64,000 bases of DNA from Achatina immaculata. Taxonomy: Eukaryota; Mollusca; Gastropoda; Stylommatophora; Achatinidae. The stretch is taken from positions 20,267,639 through 20,331,638 of the forward strand of contig CM019721.1 in assembly GCA_009760885.1 (NCBI GenBank), written 5' to 3'. The notes below the pieces were generated by a model that worked only from the letters and a program-made list of their open reading frames with translations, had not been told where the DNA came from and did no database searches. Shown in pieces: positions 42,843 to 54,524 of this stretch; position 1 is the stretch's first letter, and the number at the start of each line of letters is the position of its first letter. The position numbers were made by a program, and so were the translations under genes.

Positions 42843-44351
42843 CTGTTAAAAAAAAAAAACAAAGAAACGCAAAAATACGATGTTGCGATTTAAACTGAAG
42901 TTTGCTGATGAGACAAGGGCAAATTGCCTGAAACGTTCACTTGGACATCAACTTCACGTGTTGATCTGAACTGTACTCAGCAGATGATTCATGAGCACAG
43001 AAAAGCGACACTAGTCAAAACAGCATTTTTGACAATACCTCATGACAGGTTCACGAGAATCCCGTGAAACTTACTGAACACAAAACTCACTGACCATGTT
43101 ATTGAATGTCTGTAAAAGACTGACACTCCTTGAATCAGTTCATTTGAAAATTCAGTGCGCAGGTAAGGCTCATCTCACTACAGAACAACGACTCGTCATC
43201 ATTGGACGTTTACAGACTGGAAAGTCACAAAGTGTAGTGGCCAGACAATTTAATGTGGTTAAAAGCACCATTAGTCGCCTTTGGAGATGATTTCAACAAA
43301 CTGGCTCAGTTGCAGACCGGCCGCGCAGTGGAAGACCCATAGCCACAACTCCTGCCGAAGAGTCACCTCAGGAATCGATTTGCATCTGCGTCCTCAACAA
43401 TCCAGTCAATGACAGAAGCTCGTCGAATTTCAGATCAAACGGCCAGGATCCGGCTGTGACGCCTAGTCTTTGGGCTAGGAGACCCTACAGAGGTCCTATT
43501 CTTACGGACCGCCATTGCCAGAACCGACTGCTGTAGGCGAACCAGCGTCGTCAATGGACCGTTGCGAATGATTGGAGAAGGGTTTGGTTTAGTGATGAAT
43601 CATTCTTTCTACTCCAGCGACACGATAGACGGAGAAGAGTTTACCGCAGAGTCCATGAGCGCTACGCCCAGCACTGCTTGGATGAGGCTCCTCCATGTGG
43701 TGGTGGAGGTGTAAAGGTGTGGGGGAGATCAACTTTATGAGAAGACGTGACCTAGTGCACACTGAAGGAGCCTGAATCCCCAACGATACGTCGCTAAATT
43801 TTTTCGTCCTAACGTCCTTCCACTTCTGACTGCACCAGGGTCGATTTTTCAGTAGGATAAAGCTCGACCTCACGTGACACAACTCACCAGCCAGTTCCTC
43901 GCTGACAACAAGGTCCAGACAATTCCGTGGCCATCCATGTCATCAGACATGAACCAATTAGAACACTTATGGGATGAACTCAACAGACAAGTCCGCCAGC
44001 GAGACGTGGCGCCAACCAATCTCCGACAGTTGTCTCTTGCACTGCTGGAAGAGTGGGCAGCTATCCCACAACAACAGCTCCAGCGGCTAATCGGATCCAT
44101 GTCAAGGAGATGTCGTTCTCTGATACAGGCCAGAGGAGGCCATACACTTTACTGAAACGGAGACCTCAGTCGGAAAGAATAAAAGTCCAAACCAAGTTTA
44201 ATGAAAATCATTTCATTGTTAAAGTCTTAAAGTTTCTTCATGCCAAGATTGAAACATTAAATCCGTGAAATAAAATTTTGATACAAGTTTGAAATGTAGT
44301 GTCCCTTACGACTACAGGAGTGCTACGTTTCTTTTTTTTTTTTTTTAGCAA
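42843..44351 (+). mobile_element. Tc1-like DNA transposon with TIRs and TA duplication
   Basis: About 1.5 kb, a normal size for Tc1-like elements. TA lies at 42841-42842 and 44352-44353. The imperfect terminal inverted repeats are CTGTTA-A12-CAAAGAAACG at the left and, read on -, TTGCTA-A14-GAAACG at the right. Between them is a decayed transposase. The left end sits beside the perfect short palindrome AACATCTTGTCAAGATGTT (42822-42840). Confidence 0.88.
43160..44155 (+). pseudogene. Tc1-like transposase, frameshifted
   Basis: The N-terminal helix-turn-helix region is readable at 43165-43290 (LTTEQRLVIIGRLQTGKSQS, FNVVKSTISRLWR); a TGA then replaces what is probably an arginine codon before FQQTGSVADRPRSGRP. 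The catalytic part shows WFSDES (about 43585-43603, first D), GGVKVWG, then KARPHVTQLTSQFLADNKVQ (about 43859-43917, second D just before), IPWPSMSSDMNQLEHLWDEL (third acidic residue E in LEHLWD), and a normal end QARGGHTLY at 44155. Frameshifts lie between 43370 and 43860. The DDE residues are still readable but no intact protein can be made. Confidence 0.9.
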
Positions 44352-44353
44352 TA

Positions 44354-44975
44354 TATAATGATGATTAATTGGCGGGTTTACTCTGTCAAATAAATTCACT
44401 CGGTACGATTAATCAAATCACTTCAGACAATCACATCTCTGACCCGGTACAGCAGACGAGACCATAGTGACCTGGCAGGAAGTTCCAGACCTTACAGATC
44501 TAACAGACAAGACAGCGGACAACTTACTTCTTTTGCAATAATTGCAGGCCACAAGAGCAGGTAAGACTGTAGCTACAGACAATTAACGAGCTGACAATTA
44601 ACGAAGCAGACAATTAACGAAGCAGGATGAAAGCGGATTAGCGTGCAGAGATTGGATGGAGTACGTGCTACTCATCACACAAAAAAAAAAACAGGTCAGG
44701 TTTAAGACTTTAAGTCATTACCACGTGGTGTAACTCCAGACAGTTCTGCCTGAATTCAACTTACTTGACCCCGGAATCACTCTCTGCAGTGATTTGTTTG
44801 TTTGTTTGTTTGTTTATTTATTTGTTTGTTTGTTTGTTTATTTGTTTAAATTTTACTTCAGTGGCCTGTTAGATTGTAAGACTGCTAGTTACTTTTTTAC
44901 AAGATGTTGTTACTATTATCGTTAATAAAATTGACACTTGGTAACTTTATAAATGTTACGAAAAAAAAAAAAAAA
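44354..44975. other. Low-copy stretch with a TTTG tract
   Basis: TTTG/TTTA tetranucleotide tract at 44792-44848 and an A-run at 44961-44974. Short GACAATTAACGAAGCA repeats at about 44578-44625. No gene is seen. Confidence 0.6.
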
Positions 44976-45487
44976 TCAGTCTTTTTACACTGAGGGATAA
45001 CTACAGTGAGGGAGAACTACACTGAGGGATGATTACAATGAGGGAGAATTACACTAAGGGATAACTACAATGAGGGAGAATTACACTAAGGGATAACTAC
45101 AATGAGGGAGAATTACACTAAGGGATAACTACAATGAGGGAGAATTACACTAAGGGATGACTACAATGAGGGAGAATTACACTAAGGGATAACTACAATG
45201 AGGGAGAATTACACTAAGGGATAACTACAATGAAGGAGAATTACACTGAGGGATGACTACAATGAGGGAGAATTACACTGAGGGATAACTACAGTGAGGG
45301 AGAATTACACTAAGGGATAACTACAATGAGGGAAAATTACACTAAGGGATAACTACAATGAGGGAGAATTACACTGAGGGATAACTACAATGAGGGAGAA
45401 TTATACTGAGGGATAACTACAGTGAGGGAGAATTATACTGAGCGATAACTACAATGAGGGAGAATTACACCGAGGGATAATTACAAA
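44976..45487. repeat. 32-bp array built from two related 16-bp halves
   Basis: GGGATAACTACAATGA and GGGAGAATTACACTAA alternate, 16 bp each, about 16 pairs. The halves agree at 12 of 16 positions, so the 32-bp unit probably arose as a dimer of an older 16-bp unit. Confidence 0.97.
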
Positions 45488-45804
45488 CGACTTTGATTTA
45501 TTTAACCGATAACCACAAATATTGACTTCGATTATTTAAGCTGCAAGACATTTTCCGCAACTGGTAGGAAATCTTGCGTTCTAAGAATGTTAATGCCACA
45601 ATGAGTTTATGATAACATTCTGCCAACAATGAGTTTATGGTAACATTCTGCCAACCTTGCTGATGCTATGTACATAATGTGGCAGTAGCAAAGTAGCCTA
45701 CTGTGCTGATGTGTACATAATGTAGCTGTAGCAACGCTGTCTGCTGTTCTGTTATGCAAATTATGCGATTTTAGAAAAGAAAAGCGTAACGAAATATATT
45801 CTAT
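45488..45804. other. Spacer with short duplications
   Basis: ATGAGTTTATGRTAACATTC occurs twice (45602-45655), and GTACATAATGT twice (45669, 45712). No gene is seen. Confidence 0.6.
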
Positions 45805-46470
45805 TTCAGAAAATAGTTGCAACAAACCGACATATGAACATTAGATAAAACAAACCAAAACTCAGAAAATAGTTGCAACAAACCAAACTCAGAAAATAGT
45901 TGCAACAAACCAAACTCAGAAAATAGTTGCAACAAACCGACATAAGAACAACTGTTACAATAAATCGACTCAGGCAATAATTACGACAAATCGACTGAGG
46001 CGATAGATGCAACAAACTAACTCAAACAATAAATACAATAGACGGACTCAAATAAAATATAGAACAAACAAACTCAGACAATAGATACAGCAAACATATT
46101 CAGACAATAGATAGAACAAACTAACACAGACAATAGATATAACAAACCAGCACATACAATAGATAAAACAAACCGACTCAGACAATAGATATAACAAACC
46201 AACTCAGACAATAGATATAACAAACCAACTCAATCAATAGATAGAACAAACCAACTCAAACAATAGATATAACTAACCAACTCAGACAATAGATATAACA
46301 AACCAACTCAGACAATAGATATAACTAACCAACTCAGACAATAGATATAACAAACCAACTCAAACAATAGATATAACAAACCAACTCAAACAATAGATAT
46401 AACTAACCAACTCAAACAATAGATATAACAAACCAACTCAGACAATAGATTTAACAAATCAACTCAGACA
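45805..46470. repeat. 26-bp array, about 25 copies
   Basis: CAACTCAGACAATAGATATA plus ACAAAC repeats every 26 bp. The left edge is a related 27-bp form, GAAAATAGTTGCAACAAACC. Uniformity increases to the right. Confidence 0.95.
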
Positions 46471-46854
46471 AATCTGTCTGTTTAGATTCTGCCAGAATCT
46501 TCAGTTCTTCACAGGCACTTATTATATTTTCTGTACCTGATCTACAGCACGACATAGAAGTAGGCTGATATTAGGCGTTGGTGCCACATGAGTAGCACTA
46601 TACTGGTAACCATTTTCTTTCAATATAAAATCTATTAATATCATATTTTCTTAATTAGCCAGGATAATAACTGTGTAAGATATCTGTAGTGCAAGGTCCA
46701 GTCTCCTTGTATTTTGTCTTTAATTTTGGACCTCGCTTACCAAATATTCGCTGTGCCGTACAAGAATGACTGATTCTTCATGTATGTTCTCTGTACTCCT
46801 TTGTCCTCATGTTTTTATTTTAGCAGGACCTTTTCCTGTGTAGTCATGTTTAAA
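46471..46854. other. No gene recognised
   Basis: Low-copy spacer between two arrays. Confidence 0.5.
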
Positions 46855-47390
46855 ATTGTAGATATTCTATACTGTTTGTTTATTTCTGTCGTTACCATGA
46901 TCTTGGTTGTTTCTTTTGTTTTACTGTCTCTACCATGGTCTTTGATGTTTCCTTTGTTTTCAGTCTCTTCCATGATCTTGGATGTGTTTTCTGTGTTTCT
47001 GTCTCTACTATGATCTTGGATGTGTCTTCTGTTTTCTGTCTCTTCCATGACCTTGGATGTTTCTTCTGTTTTTATGTCTCTGCCATGGTCTTTGATGTTT
47101 CTTCTGTTTTCTGTCTCTACCATGATCTTGGATGTTTCTTCTGTTTTCTGTCTCTACCATGATCTTGGATGTTTCTTCTGTTTTCTGTCTCTACCATGGT
47201 CTTTGATGTTTCTTCTGTTTTCTGTCTCTACCATGGTCTTTGATGTTTCTTCTGTTTTTATGTCTCTGCCACGGTCTTGATTGTGTACCATATTTTGTTT
47301 TCTTTTGTCTCTACTACAATCTTGGTGTTTAATCTATTTTTCTGTCTATGCCACAATCTTAGTTTCTCTTCTGTTTATCCAGTTTAGATA
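46855..47390. repeat. 37-bp array, about 14 copies
   Basis: CTCTACCATGATCTTGGATG plus TTTCTTCTGTTTTCTGT repeats every 37 bp, decaying at both edges. Variants GGTCTTTGATG and GATCTTGGATG are interspersed. Confidence 0.95.
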
Positions 47391-47797
47391 AAAAAAACGG
47401 AAATGTTTATGAAGGAAAGAAAACAGAAACATCAGCTGGAAGTGTTTCGCTCTGTCTCTAGTCTGTTGATAACAAAGCGTCGCTAATTAACACTTTTCTC
47501 TAAAAATAGTTCCAAAGCTTGCTTTCTAATTCCCTGAAATCTTGCAACCACATTTCTAGTTACATTTTATGTCCTGTCTTAAATGTGTGCTCATTAAATG
47601 TCACGGTGAGCGCGCAGTATGTCGCCCTTCTGGTTTCTGTGTTTAAGGTTTCTGTTTTTGACAGCGCTTTACAAACTTAATCACATCTGTACCTGACCTT
47701 TCTCTCTTAAGCAAAACGTACTTTTAAATTAGAGGTTTGTAATTTATATGGCCCAGTCCCTTATACGGAATCCCACATGTAAAAACTTCCACGGGAC
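47391..47797. other. No gene recognised
   Basis: Low-copy spacer with no array or transposon domain. Confidence 0.5.
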
Positions 47798-48925
47798 TAA
47801 AAACTCATAACCAAGCCTACATGACTAAATCCTCATAACCAAGCCCGCATGACTAAATCCTCATAACCAAGCCTACATGACTAAATCCTCATAACCAACC
47901 TCACATGACTAAATCCTCATAACCAAGTGTACATGACTAAATCCTCATAACCAAGCCCACATGACTAAATCCTCATAACCAAGCCTATATGACTAAATCC
48001 TCATAACCAACCTCACATGACTAAATCCTCATAACCAAGTGTACATGACTAAATCCTCATAACCAAGTGTACACGACTAAATCCTCATAACCAAGCCTAC
48101 ATGACTAAATTCTCATAACCAAGCCCACATGACTAAATCCTCATAACCAAGTGTACATGACTAAATCCTCATAACCAACCCCACATGACTAAATCCTCAT
48201 AACCAACCCCACATGACTAAATTCTCATAACCAAGTGTACATGACTAAATCCTCATAACCAACCCCACATGACTAAATCCTCATAACCAAGCCTACATGA
48301 CTAAATCCTCACAACCAAGCCTACATGACTAAATCCTCATAACCAACCCCACATGACTAAATCCTCATAACCAACCCCACATGAATAAATCTTCACAACC
48401 AAGCCTACATGACTAAATCCTCATAACCAAACCCACATGACTAAATCCTCATAACCAAGCCCACATGACTAAATCCTCATAACCAAACCCACATGACTAA
48501 ATCCTCATAACCAAGCCCACATGACTAGATCCTCATAACCAAACCCACATGACTAGGTCCTCATAACCAAGCCTACATGACTAGGTCCTCATAACCAAGC
48601 CCACATGACTAGGTCCTCATAACCAAGCCCACATGACTAGGTCCTCATAACCAAGCCCACATGACTAGGTCCTCATAACCAAGCCCACATGACTAGGTCC
48701 TCATAACCAAGCCCACATGACTAGGTCCTCATAACCAAGCCCACATGACTAGGTCCTCATAACCAAGCCCATATGACTAAATCCTCATAACCAAGCCCAT
48801 ATGACTAGGTCCTCATAACCAAGCCCACATGACTAAATCCTCATAACCAAGCCCACATGACTAGGTCCTCATAACCAAGCCTACATGACTAAATCCTCGT
48901 AACCAAGCCCACAGGACTAAGTTCT
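47798..48925. repeat. Minisatellite, 28-bp unit, about 40 copies
   Basis: CATAACCAAGCCCACATGAC plus TAAATCCT repeats every 28 bp. Two classes, TAAATCCT and TAGGTCCT, are not mixed evenly: the TAGGTCCT class occupies a block at about 48545-48770 with a few outliers to 48870. Confidence 0.98.
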
Positions 48926-49105
48926 TTTACAAAAACGTGACTGAGCTCTCACACTAAAAAAACTCAGACTCAAGCCCTCATACCAAGCCCTCATACCAAA
49001 CCCTCATACCAAACCCTCATACCAAACCCTCATACCTAACCCACATGCCAAACCCTCGTACCGAGCCTACATACCTAACCCACATGCCAAACCCTCACAC
49101 GAAGC
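48926..49105. repeat. Short 12-13-bp repeats derived from the previous array
   Basis: ACCAAACCCTCAT recurs at 48975-49030, then a longer unit with CCCACATGCCAAACCCTC occurs twice (49040-49100). Confidence 0.85.
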
Positions 49106-49424
49106 CTTGCGACTGAGGCTGATGTGGTATAAACCCTCTTTGTTACAGAAGGTAAAACGTACAACAAAGTCACACCCGAAAGAATTCAGGAAAAGCCCCC
49201 ACAAAATGGGAAGGCATCCTAGAGAGATGTGAGTGCGTTCTGGTCTTTTATGCTCATCTCATTTTCTACTTTAATGTACAGACATTCATCAGTTTCTGAG
49301 CCACTTTCCCTGTCACGGTCATGCTAGGTCCCCAAATGTGTGGTTGGATGCACAACACGGCAATCTGTAATCACGGACTGGCATCGTTGCATAAGGGACA
49401 TCCCATAAGTGTAAAAAGACAGAC
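49106..49424. other. No gene recognised
   Basis: Low-copy spacer. Confidence 0.5.
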
Positions 49425-49444
49425 AGAGAGACAGGGACAGACAG

Positions 49445-49483
<39 letters not shown>

Positions 49484-49504
49484 TAGGCAGGCAGGCAGAC
49501 AGAC

Positions 49505-49598
<94 letters not shown>
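49425..49598. repeat. GACA/GGCA tract followed by about 25 GATA repeats
   Basis: GACAGACAGACA (49457-49500, with GGCA interruptions) is followed by an uninterrupted GATA tract (49505-49598). The long isoleucine/serine/tyrosine frames on - come from this tract. Confidence 0.98.
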
Positions 49599-50021
49599 TC
49601 TGTGACAGCACAAAAACAGAAGAAAACTAGAAGGAAAAAAAACATAGCAAACGGTAACAAGAAATATGGAACAAGGAAGAGTGTCTTCCTCAAGAGAAAC
49701 GAGTCTAGACAAGGAAACTCTGGATATGATGTAAGCAAGAATAAAGGTTACTGAAAACTGTGAAAAGTTAGGAAACGGTCATCCGTAGGAACTGAACAGG
49801 AAGTGATATTAACCCCCGAAGCTAGCGTCTCATTTCAGGCGATAAATCGACATTTCCTTAATCTGGACGCTGTCTACAGAGATAAATGATTTCAAGACCT
49901 TAAAATGAGGAAGTGGAGGTGGACACTCCTCCAGCAACACGCTTCATTTGAGCTTGATTAGGGTGTTCTATGTTCAGCTTCCTTACCACCGTGTCAGCTT
50001 GACAGTAGGGTTTCTTTGATG
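49599..50021. other. No gene recognised
   Basis: Low-copy spacer. Confidence 0.5.
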
Positions 50022-50328
50022 ACGTATGTGTGTCTCTGTCTTTACTGTGTTACTGTGACATTCGTTAAGCTGGTGCTATGTCTCTGTCTTTACTCTGTTA
50101 CTAGGGCACTCGTTAAGCCGCTGTTATGCCTCTGTCTTTACTGTGTTACTATGGCATTCGTTAAGACAGTGTTGTGTCTCTGTCTTGATTGTGTTATTGG
50201 GACATTCGTTAAGCCGGTGTTGTGTCTCTGTCTTTACTGTGTTACTAGGACACTAGTTAACCCAGTGTTGTGTCTCTGTCTTTACTGTGTTACTAGGACA
50301 CTAGTTAAACGGGTGTTGTGCTTTGATG
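50022..50328. repeat. 48-bp array, about 6 copies
   Basis: GTCTCTGTCTTTACTGTGTT plus ACTAGGACACTAGTTAA recurs every 48 bp, with the leftmost copies most diverged. Confidence 0.94.
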
Positions 50329-50829
50329 CACAGAGATTCTGATGTGTACATTATCATAAAGGCATGTTTTCTGAGTGTTACTGGATTAGTTAATTACTGT
50401 CTCCAGTAATTCTTCACTTCCAGGCTCTTTCAAACCTAAAGTTGGCAACACACTGATACAGAAGCCAAGCCAGTCCTGCGTATCACATGACATGAAGTTT
50501 TATTGATGGAATGGATGAAAACGCAGATGGTGATGACGATATTCTGACCGCCGGCAGGTTGCCCCTGCCACATAGCGAGTCCATTCATACTTGCAAAACT
50601 CCAGAACCGATATAAACGTCTATTTTCTCGACAAAGACATCACAAAAACCAAGAGGAACTAATATCATTACACATATTTTTTTAAAAGAGAGCAGAAATT
50701 CCAGATATATCTTATGGAATTCTCATACATCTTATAAATTCAAATATGTTAGGGAAATCCCACATAACAATGAACAATGGCAGACATATAGAAATATTGT
50801 GTAATAAATTTTATAAATTGAGAAATAGC
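50329..50829. other. No gene recognised
   Basis: AT-rich low-copy spacer. Confidence 0.5.
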
Positions 50830-51583
50830 TGCAACTAAAACACGCCTATAGACAGACAGACAAACATGAAACACAGGTGTAATTAAGACACGTCACACAG
50901 ACGGACAGACATGAAACAGTTGTAACTAAGACATATCTACAAACATGCAGACAGACAGACATGTAACAGTTGTAACTAAGACATATCTACAAACATGCAG
51001 ACAGACAGACATGTAACAGTTGTAACACAGACATGAAACAGGTATAATTAAGACACTTCTACAGGCACACAGACAGACATGAAACAGGTATAAATAAGAC
51101 ACTTCTACAGGCACACAGACAGACATGAAACAGGTATAAATAAGACACTTCTACAGGCACACAGATAGACATGAAACAGATATAAATAAGATACACGTCA
51201 CACAGAAATACATGAAACAGTTGTAATTATTACAACTGTTTCATGTATTTCTGTGTGACGTGTCTTAGTTACAACTGTTACATGTCTGTCTGTCTGCATG
51301 TTTGTAGATATGTCTTAGTTACAACTGTTTCATGCAGACATGAAACAGTTGTAAGTAAGACATGTCTACAGACACAGATAGACAGACAGACATGAAACAG
51401 GTATAAATAAGACGCACACAGACAGACATGAAACAGGTATAAATAAGACACTTCTACAGGCACACAGATAGACATGAAACAGATATAAATAAGATACATC
51501 TACAGACAAACCGACAGAAAGACATGAAACTGCTGTAACTAAGACATGTCACACAGGCAGACAGATGGACAGACAGACAGACA
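50830..51583. repeat. Degenerate 45-50-bp array with an inverted block
   Basis: Units combine CAGACAGACATGAAACAG, TTGTAACTAAGACA and a TCTACAGGCACACAGA segment. Between 51228 and about 51336 two units are in inverted orientation, with a perfect palindrome at the left junction (51193-51263) and a short one at the right (TGTTTCATG ... CATGAAACA). Confidence 0.93.
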
Positions 51584-51738
51584 GAACGAACGATCGAACG
51601 AACATATTTTATTTTCAAAGAGTTAAGAATTGGGCACACAGGCCTCTCTAACATTCTGCCCTTCATCATACAGCTTTCACTCAGTCACAGCCATTTAGCT
51701 TTTGTTAATGAAGAACTCTTCTTTAGCATTTACATTCA
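51584..51738 (-). mobile_element. LINE 3' UTR fragment inside the array
   Basis: On - it reads AAGGGCAGAATGTTAGAGAG, GCCTGTGTGCCCAATTCTTA, and a CGTTCGTTC-type terminus at 51584-51603. It is related to 36994-37110 and to the 3' UTR after the LINE C terminus at 61890-62165. Confidence 0.78.
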
Positions 51739-52225
51739 GACAGACAGACAGACAGACAGACAGGCAAACATGAAACACAGATGTAACTAAAACAGGTCTA
51801 CAGATAGACATTAATATCTGTAGTTATTATTGTCTGTCTGTGTGTCTGTACATATTATTACATACTCGTCAGACAGACATGCAGACATGAACATAGCTAT
51901 AACTAAGTAGCCTCACACAGTCACAAGACAGACAAAAATGAAACACAGTTCTAAGTAATACACGTCACAAAGACACAAGACAGACAGACAAACATGAAAT
52001 ACAGTTGTAAGTTAAGTATTACACGTCACACAGACACAAGATAGACACATATGAAACATAGCTGTAACTAAGACACGTCACACAGACACAAGATAGACAC
52101 ATATGAAACATAGCTGTAACTAAGACACGTCACACAGACACAAGATAGACACATATGAAACATAGCTGTAACTAAGACACGTCACACAGACACGAGACAA
52201 ACAAATATACTCCTGTTATTGCTAT
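51739..52225. repeat. 52-bp array, continuation of the 50.8-kb array family
   Basis: CACACAGACACAAGATAGAC with ATATGAAACATAGCTGTAAC recurs every 52 bp, three times almost exactly (52025-52195); more diverged units lie to the left, with GACA tracts. Confidence 0.92.
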
Positions 52226-52571
52226 ACTCAGTCTCGTGGTAGTCAGTCAATCATTTGCATGTCCCTTGCGGAACTTTGCCTCCCTAACAGCTCTCCTGTA
52301 TGCCTCTCGGTTGTGAGGAAGATGGCCTGCTGCTGCTGCATACATTTGCAGATTATCAACGATTTCTTGCAGCCATCTTCACCTTGGTCTTCCTCTATTT
52401 CTTTTTCCCATTATGTATCCTTCCAAGACGGTCTTCTCTAGATTATCATGACGTTTAATGTGTCCAAAATATTTAAGTTTTCTCTGTTTAATCCTCTTTA
52501 CTAGCCAGCCTCTTCAATATTAAGTTCTTGTAGTATGGATATATTTGTTCTTTTTTTTGCCCATGATATTT
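52226..52571 (-). mobile_element. LINE 3' end of the 10131 family
   Basis: On -, from 52571: QISWAKKRTN, SILQELNIEEAG, then (after a stop) LKYFGHIKRHDNLEKTVLEG, GRPR, WLQEIVDNLQMYAAAAGHLP, NREAYRRAVREAKFRKGHAN. It extends about 70 bp further into the protein than the 10131 copy. Stops mark it as decayed. It is followed on - by the 52-bp array. Confidence 0.85.
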
Positions 52572-52934
52572 GAAGAACTTCTGTAGCATTTACATTCAAA
52601 GGCATTTATGTGTTTCTCAGCTGCTTCTAGTGGAAGCAAAGTTAAATGCTAAAGAAGCAAAGAAAAAAGTAGAGAAAGAAAGAATACCGGTAGATTTTTC
52701 TAACAGTGAGAAAATACGCCACGCTAACACGAGAGGACTGACCCACAAGATGCAGGCATGTCAAACCTGGCACACATTACATTGTGAGGAGGAAGAAGAA
52801 GAAGAAGAAGATTCTAGAAAGGTCCTTGCTTGGTTAAATAAAATGATACAAGACCCCCCCCCCCACACACACACACAGAAAATGGAAAATAAATGTTACA
52901 AGTATTTTAAAAAATTGTTCTGGATATTGGAAGA
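52572..52934. other. Low-copy stretch; unassigned open frame
   Basis: A + frame from 52570 stays open through 53013 but merges into the next array. Its non-repeat part (KLNAKEAKKKVEKERIPVDF) has no recognisable domain. A GAA tract lies at 52792-52811 and a C-run at 52855-52863. Confidence 0.4.
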
Positions 52935-53542
52935 AAACGATGGGTGTAAGGTGAGCAATGAGAAGAAAGAGGTGAGTGTAAGAAGAGCGATGAGAAGAAA
53001 GAGGTGGGTGTAAGGAGAGCAATGAGAAGAAAGAGGTGAGGTGTAAGGAGAGTAATGAGAAGAAAGAGGTGGGTGTAAGGAGAGTAATGAGAAGAAAGAA
53101 GTGAGTGTAAGAAAAGCAATGAGAAGAAAGAGGTGGGTGTAAGAAGAGCAATGAGAAGAAAGAGGTCGGTGTAAGGAGAGTAATGAGAAGAAAGTGGTGG
53201 GTGTAAGAAGAGCAATGAGAAGAAAGAAGTGAGTGTAAGGAGAGCAATGAGAAGAAAGAGGTGAGTGTGAGGAGAGAAATGAGGAGGAAGAGGTGAGTGT
53301 AAGGAGAGCAATGAAAAGAAAGTGGTGAGTGTAAGGAGATCAATGAGAAGAAAGTGGTGGGTGTAAGGAGAGCAATGAGAAGAAAGAGGTGAGTGTAAGG
53401 AGAGCAATGAGAAGAAAGAGGTGGGTGTAAGGAGAACAATGAGAAGAAAGTGGTGGGTGTAAGGAGAGCAATGAGAAGAAAGAGGTGGGTGTAAGGAGAG
53501 CAATGAGAAGAAAGAGGTGGGTGTAAGGAGAACAATGATTCA
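52935..53542. repeat. 32-bp purine-rich array, about 19 copies
   Basis: GGAGAGCAATGAGAAGAAAG plus AGGTGGGTGTAA repeats every 32 bp. The + strand is about 85 % purine. The 253-aa and 198-aa - frames are artefacts of this array. Confidence 0.97.
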
Positions 53543-54524
53543 GATAACACAGACATAAATGACAAGATAAAAGTGCACAGAACATCGACTGCCATCTTGA
53601 AATACGTGAATATAATTAGGCCAAGAAACGGCTTGTCTGTCCTGTGTAGGGTCCCTTTAATAAGCTGTCCATTTTCAGTTATTTATCTGTTTATGCATTA
53701 TTCTTTTTAGATCAGAAAGTTAAGATGACAATCAGGTTAAGATAAGAGAGTGGAAAGAGGCTGACAAAAGCAGTATGAAAAGCAACCAAACCTGGAAAAT
53801 GAAATATATGAACAAACAAGATTATACTACGGAAAAAAAAGAAAGAAACTAGATAAGTATTGTTTACAAGTTGGCGATTTGACAGACCTCACTCTAGATA
53901 TCTGGTAGAATCTTCATCACTAGCAAGGCCGCAAGGTTAGAAATATAAGAGATTTGGAAAAACCGATTTCGATTTACTAGGAAATGTCTACCTAGAGCCA
54001 TATATGTTGGAGGCCAATCTCAGATGCCAAAGTCATCTTTCTATTTCCACCCTTCACATTCTTCATCTTAGTGCTGTCTGGTGAGACATGAAAGATCAGA
54101 GGAAATCAATAAATAGTCCAAGAAGCGCATAGGTTCAACACAGAACATAATATAGAACATAACAAAGGACATATAGAACATTAGGCAACAATATTTACGA
54201 AACAAGTGATAAGCCCTCATCATCATCATCATCATCATCATCATCTTCTTCTTCTTCTTCTTCGTCTCTTTACTTTCATTATTATTATTATCGTTATTAG
54301 TTACCGCCATCTTTATTTTGTCTTGCCTAGACCTCACAGAGCTGTAAGTGACACCATGTGCGTACGTACACATTCGCTTACACATTCACTTACAGATTCG
54401 CACATTCACCGTTACATTCGCTCACATATTCTCTGAACCATTCACTCACATACTCACACACTCACATGCAGTATTAAACATTTGAAGCTCACTGACTATG
54501 GTGTGTTGGCAAACTAAAATTTCG
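53543..54524. other. Low-copy stretch with trinucleotide tracts
   Basis: CAT tract followed by CTT tract (54215-54262), then ATT; ACATTCRCTTACA-type short repeats at 54365-54465. No gene is recognised. Confidence 0.55.

Noticed and set aside
47798..48925. CRISPR-like regular 28-bp repeats
   Set aside because: Units are directly adjacent with no unique spacers, there are no cas genes, and the sequence is animal DNA.
49319..49738. Three overlapping frames rich in SIYL, resembling a membrane protein
   Set aside because: They are the GATA/GACA tetranucleotide tract read in three phases.
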